Below the pieces are notes generated by a model that worked only from the letters and a program-made list of their open reading frames with translations, ran no database searches and was not told the origin of the DNA. A DNA stretch of 64,000 bases from Lacticaseibacillus rhamnosus (GTDB taxonomy: Bacteria; Bacillota; Bacilli; Lactobacillales; Lactobacillaceae). Shown here in pieces: positions 61,170 through 64,000 of the stretch (the stretch's first letter is position 1; every line of letters begins with the position of its first letter). The stretch spans positions 2,790,001 through 2,854,000 of the forward strand of contig NZ_LR134331.1 of assembly GCF_900636965.1 (NCBI RefSeq), read 5' to 3'. The position numbers and the translations under genes are program-made.

Positions 61170-63242
61170 GTGCCAAGCATTTTCAATGGCGTTCCCTGGT
61201 ATGATCAGCATCAACAAGTCGTTAATGCTTCTGGCGGCTGTTTGATTCAAGAAAATGGTAACTATTATTTATTCGGTGAATATCATCAACCTGATTCAAT
61301 TACCTTTGCCGGATTCTCACGGTACGTGTCAACCGACTTAGAACATTGGAAAGATACCGGTCTCGCACTTTCTCCTCAGCCGTCTGGTCTTTTAGGTCCG
61401 CATCGAATTGGTGACCGTGTCAAAGTGATTCAAGCCAAAACCGGGCAGTATATCATGCTGATGCACACCGATGATGAACGTACATTTGATCCGGTTGTGG
61501 CGTATGCTACAGCCGATCATTTAACCGATACGTTTGAGTTTCAAGGCCCGCTACGTTATGAGAACCAAACAATCCGCATGTGGCATATCGGTAGTTTTAC
61601 AGACGATGATGGTACTAATTATCTGTTAACGCATGAAGGTGACATCTATCGCCTAGCTGCTGATGGAAAAACAGCTGAAGCTAAAGTCATTAGTAATATT
61701 GCTCCTGGCACCGAGGCTCCTGCAATGTTTCACTTCAACGATCATTATTTCTTTCTGGCATCACAAAAAACCAGCTGGGATCATAACGATAATATTTATT
61801 TTACCGCTGACCGTTTAAACGGGCCTTGGACACCACACGGCCCATTTTGCCCATCAGGAACATTGACTTACAACTCGCAAACCGCTTTTGTCACACTCAT
61901 CACGACTGCAAAGGGAACGGTTCCTTTATATTTAGGTGATCGCCACACTTACCCTTACCTGAACAACAGCACCCATGTCTGGTTACCATTAACGGTCAAC
62001 GGTACTGAGTTATCAATTCCTCATTATTGGCCAAGATGGGATTGGTATGAACAAGATGCCCAACCGATGACTTTTAATTCCTTGGCATGGACTGGCCAGA
62101 CAAGTGATGCTAGCGTAACCCTTTCTTTTTATGGCACCAATATTACGATCACCGGACAGACCAGTCCCCAAGGCGGTTTTGCTAAAATGACGCTTCGTGA
62201 TAAAGAAGGGCATATCAGATCTCAAGTTTATACAGACTTTTACAGTATCCTGACCGAGGAGACGGTCTGTTTCCGTTCACCCACTGAGCAACCCGACCAT
62301 TATCAACTATTGATTGAAGCAATGGGCATTCACGGTGACTGGTATGATAAGTCGCGTCGACGCTATGGGAGTGACGGTAATCATGTAACGATCAGCGGTT
62401 ACAGTATTGATAACCCCACTGATAAAGATACTAAAGCCGCTGTGACCTACCACGCTAGTAAACAGGCATTTATGATTCATAAAATGGGCCATCACTGGAC
62501 GCAATCAGCAGTGGCAAGACCTGAAGGCAGTGCTTATTACCAATGGCTGCAAAGTGACATTGGCGAAGGGGAGCTGACCATTGGCGACCAACAAATTCAT
62601 TTGCGACCGGGTCAAGGCATCCTCATTAATCTTCACACTAGTTACGCTTATCACCCGGTTACATCCCTTTGGCAGACCAGTTATCTTAGTTTTGGCGGTA
62701 CGATCATTGACGCAATGATCCCGGGTATTCACACTTCAAATTCAATCTTCTTTCCAGTCCTTGGCTCAGAAGTGTTGGGTTTTATCCATACCCAAATGCG
62801 CCATCGTCATGAACATCATTACCAAGACGAACATGCCTCATCTATCATCCAAGATTTCTTAACCAAGCTAAAACCTTATACCGCACGTTTAAAGGCTGAT
62901 CCTACCAAGCAAAAACTAGCTGAACAGACTCTAACTTTATTACAGCAGCATTTTGAAGAAGACCTAACCAATGACCAGCTTGCGGAAATGACAAATTATA
63001 GTGTGCAATATATGTTGCAAACTTTTCATGAGTTATATCAAACAACACCGCGGCGTCTTCTAACGATCTATCGGATTATTAAGGCAAAACAATTGCTGAT
63101 CGAACAACCTGATCTACCATTATTGCAAGTCGCTTTACAAGCAGGATTTAACTCCGAAACTTATATGATTCGTGCATTTAAACGCCAGGAAAACTTGACA
63201 CCAGGGCAATTTCGCACAGTTGTCCATCAATTACGTTCGTGA
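61170..63242 (+). CDS. GH43-like glycosidase fused to an AraC-family regulator
   Basis: A 690-residue cytoplasmic protein without signal peptide, starting at a GTG with GAGGAGG upstream. Residues 1-290 match the five-bladed GH43 fold of the exo-galactanase-like branch: ASGGCLIQENGNYYLFGEY, STDLEHWKDTGL, SFTDDDGTNYLL, TEAPAMFHFNDHYFF and YNSQTAF. Residues about 300-420 form a beta-rich, sugar-binding-like module. Residues about 430-540 resemble an AraC-type cupin sensor. Residues about 590-690 hold two AraC HTHs (LAEMTNYSVQYMLQTFHELY; VALQAGFNSETYMIRAFKRQ; LTPGQFR). The glycosidase part may act as enzyme or as sugar sensor. No adjacent target operon is visible to the left; the GPH-type transporter gene to the right is a candidate. 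Confidence 0.82.
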   Translation: MPSIFNGVPWYDQHQQVVNASGGCLIQENGNYYLFGEYHQPDSITFAGFSRYVSTDLEHWKDTGLALSPQPSGLLGPHRIGDRVKVIQAKTGQYIMLMHTDDERTFDPVVAYATADHLTDTFEFQGPLRYENQTIRMWHIGSFTDDDGTNYLLTHEGDIYRLAADGKTAEAKVISNIAPGTEAPAMFHFNDHYFFLASQKTSWDHNDNIYFTADRLNGPWTPHGPFCPSGTLTYNSQTAFVTLITTAKGTVPLYLGDRHTYPYLNNSTHVWLPLTVNGTELSIPHYWPRWDWYEQDAQPMTFNSLAWTGQTSDASVTLSFYGTNITITGQTSPQGGFAKMTLRDKEGHIRSQVYTDFYSILTEETVCFRSPTEQPDHYQLLIEAMGIHGDWYDKSRRRYGSDGNHVTISGYSIDNPTDKDTKAAVTYHASKQAFMIHKMGHHWTQSAVARPEGSAYYQWLQSDIGEGELTIGDQQIHLRPGQGILINLHTSYAYHPVTSLWQTSYLSFGGTIIDAMIPGIHTSNSIFFPVLGSEVLGFIHTQMRHRHEHHYQDEHASSIIQDFLTKLKPYTARLKADPTKQKLAEQTLTLLQQHFEEDLTNDQLAEMTNYSVQYMLQTFHELYQTTPRRLLTIYRIIKAKQLLIEQPDLPLLQVALQAGFNSETYMIRAFKRQENLTPGQFRTVVHQLRS

Positions 63243-63301
63243 CAAAGCCGGTGTCGCTTTGGTTCAAGGTCTGTCAACGTTTGATTACTCTGCAGCTAAG
63301 C

Positions 63302-63362
63302 AAAAATCGATCCAGACAGTATGAAAGTTGCTTAAATACTACTGTCAGAATCGATTTTTTAA
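63302..63362 (+). terminator. Intrinsic terminator after the GH43-AraC gene
   Basis: AAAAATCGATCCAGACAGTA and TACTGTCAGAATCGATTTTTT form a long stem with small internal loops and a T-run. Confidence 0.8.
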
Positions 63363-63446
63363 TAATCACGTTCTTTTTAACTTTTTTAAATCGAACACAA
63401 TCTTGCCGTTCTTTTAAGTTTGTTCCGACTATCAACTATGACTATT

Positions 63447-63488
63447 CAAAAAAACCTAGCAACCCTGGGAGTAGACGTTGCTAGGCAT
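63447..63488 (-). terminator. Intrinsic terminator of the GPH-type transporter unit
   Basis: On the minus strand CCTAGCAAC and GTTGCTAGG pair and run into TTTTTTTG. It ends the leftward transcript of the truncated transporter gene. Confidence 0.7.
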
Positions 63489-63583
63489 TTATGATGATCT
63501 AAGCGAATTCATAAGCGTGAAAAGAATGGCTTTTTCGGGGTAGCATCACCTCCTTAAATTAGGTATTTGTGACTGACAAACGC

Positions 63584-64000
63584 TTATTTAGTTGACGTGT
63601 CAGCAGGTGTGCTAGTCTTCTGATCGTTTCTGCGCCAGAATTCAATTGAATCGTATGGTACCCCTGTCAATTGTTCACAAACGCGTTTGGTATCAGGCTT
63701 AACGTCCTTCATGCTGCCGCCTTTTTGTAAACGGGTTAACTCAGCGGCTAAGACATTAAAGGTCTTCTTACTGAGGTGGAACCGGCTCGCAAAGAACATC
63801 GCGATCAGGATCATAATGCCCACGCCGCCAGAAACGATAAACAGAATCATATTTGTGGCACTTGCAGGCTGGCTAACCGCACCGCTTGTGGACTGGCGGA
63901 AACCGGAAACATCAAGCAGGTATCCAGCAACAACTGAGGCCAGGCCTTGACTGATCTGGTTGATGAAGACCATGACTGACGCAAACAAGCCAGCACGGTT
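63584..64000 (-). CDS. GPH-family sugar:cation symporter, C-terminal part (truncated by window edge)
   Basis: The last 138 codons are in the window. They contain membrane helices (FASVMVFINQISQGLASVVAGYLLDVSGF; a second one near MILFIVSGGVGIMILIAMFFASRF) and a hydrophilic C-terminal tail. The start, NRAGLFASVMVFINQ, matches the late helices of glycoside-pentoside-hexuronide symporters. No EIIA-like regulatory tail is present. It is convergent with the GH43-AraC gene and may be in the same sugar pathway. Confidence 0.75.
   Translation of the reverse strand, partial: NRAGLFASVMVFINQISQGLASVVAGYLLDVSGFRQSTSGAVSQPASATNMILFIVSGGVGIMILIAMFFASRFHLSKKTFNVLAAELTRLQKGGSMKDVKPDTKRVCEQLTGVPYDSIEFWRRNDQKTSTPADTSTK

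Noticed and set aside
63239-63484. 81-residue frame after the GH43-AraC gene
   Set aside because: It overlaps the stop of that gene and runs through two terminator hairpins, without a ribosome site.
63499-63546. 15-residue micro-ORF listed as a gene
   Set aside because: The Shine-Dalgarno abuts the ATG, leaving too little spacing; mentioned only as an observation.

Overview
The window is chromosomal DNA of a low-to-moderate GC Gram-positive lactic acid bacterium. It most likely comes from the Lacticaseibacillus rhamnosus/casei/paracasei group. The basis is an alf-2-type fucosyl-glycoamino-acid locus (AlfC with Asp200 and Asp242 in the published positions), cell-wall proteins ending in MPxxG-type sorting signals, many PTS and mannose-class transporters, and Shine-Dalgarno sites matching a Firmicutes 16S tail. 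The species is an inference. No rRNA, tRNA, CRISPR array, prophage or intact insertion sequence was seen.

Layout. 1-1180: end of an ascorbate (ula) operon. 2036-6836: a wall-anchored subtilisin-like proteinase lacking the usual PA insert, and a small unknown gene. 7037-13606: the alf-2 locus. sugK, asnA2, pepV and alfR2 are divergent from alfH-alfC, and asdA is absent. 13672-15900: acetyltransferase, Nudix hydrolase, and an XRE regulator with a membrane tail. 16231-21615: a very large wall-anchored GH31 enzyme carrying F5/8, dockerin, cohesin-like and FIVAR modules. 22102-22464: a compact locus with the layout of a type I toxin-antitoxin system. 22611-25461: nrtR-pncA-pncB (NAD salvage). 25588-31067: a ugpCAEB-like glycerophosphodiester ABC transporter, an arsenate-reductase-like protein and a glycerophosphodiesterase. 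31294-33529: MFS exporter and a class-A-like serine hydrolase. 33659-38695: a MurNAc recycling operon (mannose-class EIIC-IID-IIB, murR, murQ, serine hydrolase). 39013-44616: phosphatase, DHH phosphoesterase, aldo/keto reductase-MerR pair, methyltransferase, Gdx-type SMR exporter and an orphan AbrB protein. 44894-47700: an AT-rich stretch with an ABC exporter and decayed sequence. 47761-54568: small housekeeping enzymes, including rlmH. 54818-60927: two paralogous Ser-rich surface proteins flank a T-box-controlled oligopeptide-binding lipoprotein and dipeptidase. 61170-63242: a single polypeptide joining a GH43-like glycosidase to an AraC-type regulator. The last gene is a truncated GPH-type sugar transporter.

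Taken together the window is rich in genes for scavenging host- and wall-derived material. It includes core-fucosylated glyco-asparagine, peptides, muropeptide sugar, glycerophosphodiesters, ascorbate, possibly mucin O-glycans, and an unknown beta-galactan-like sugar. Regulation visible in sequence includes candidate cre sites, AlfR2-, NrtR- and MurR-type operators, a MerR 19-bp-spacer promoter and a T-box. The strongest candidates for something undescribed are the small toxin/antisense-RNA locus at 22102-22464 and the GH43-AraC fusion.
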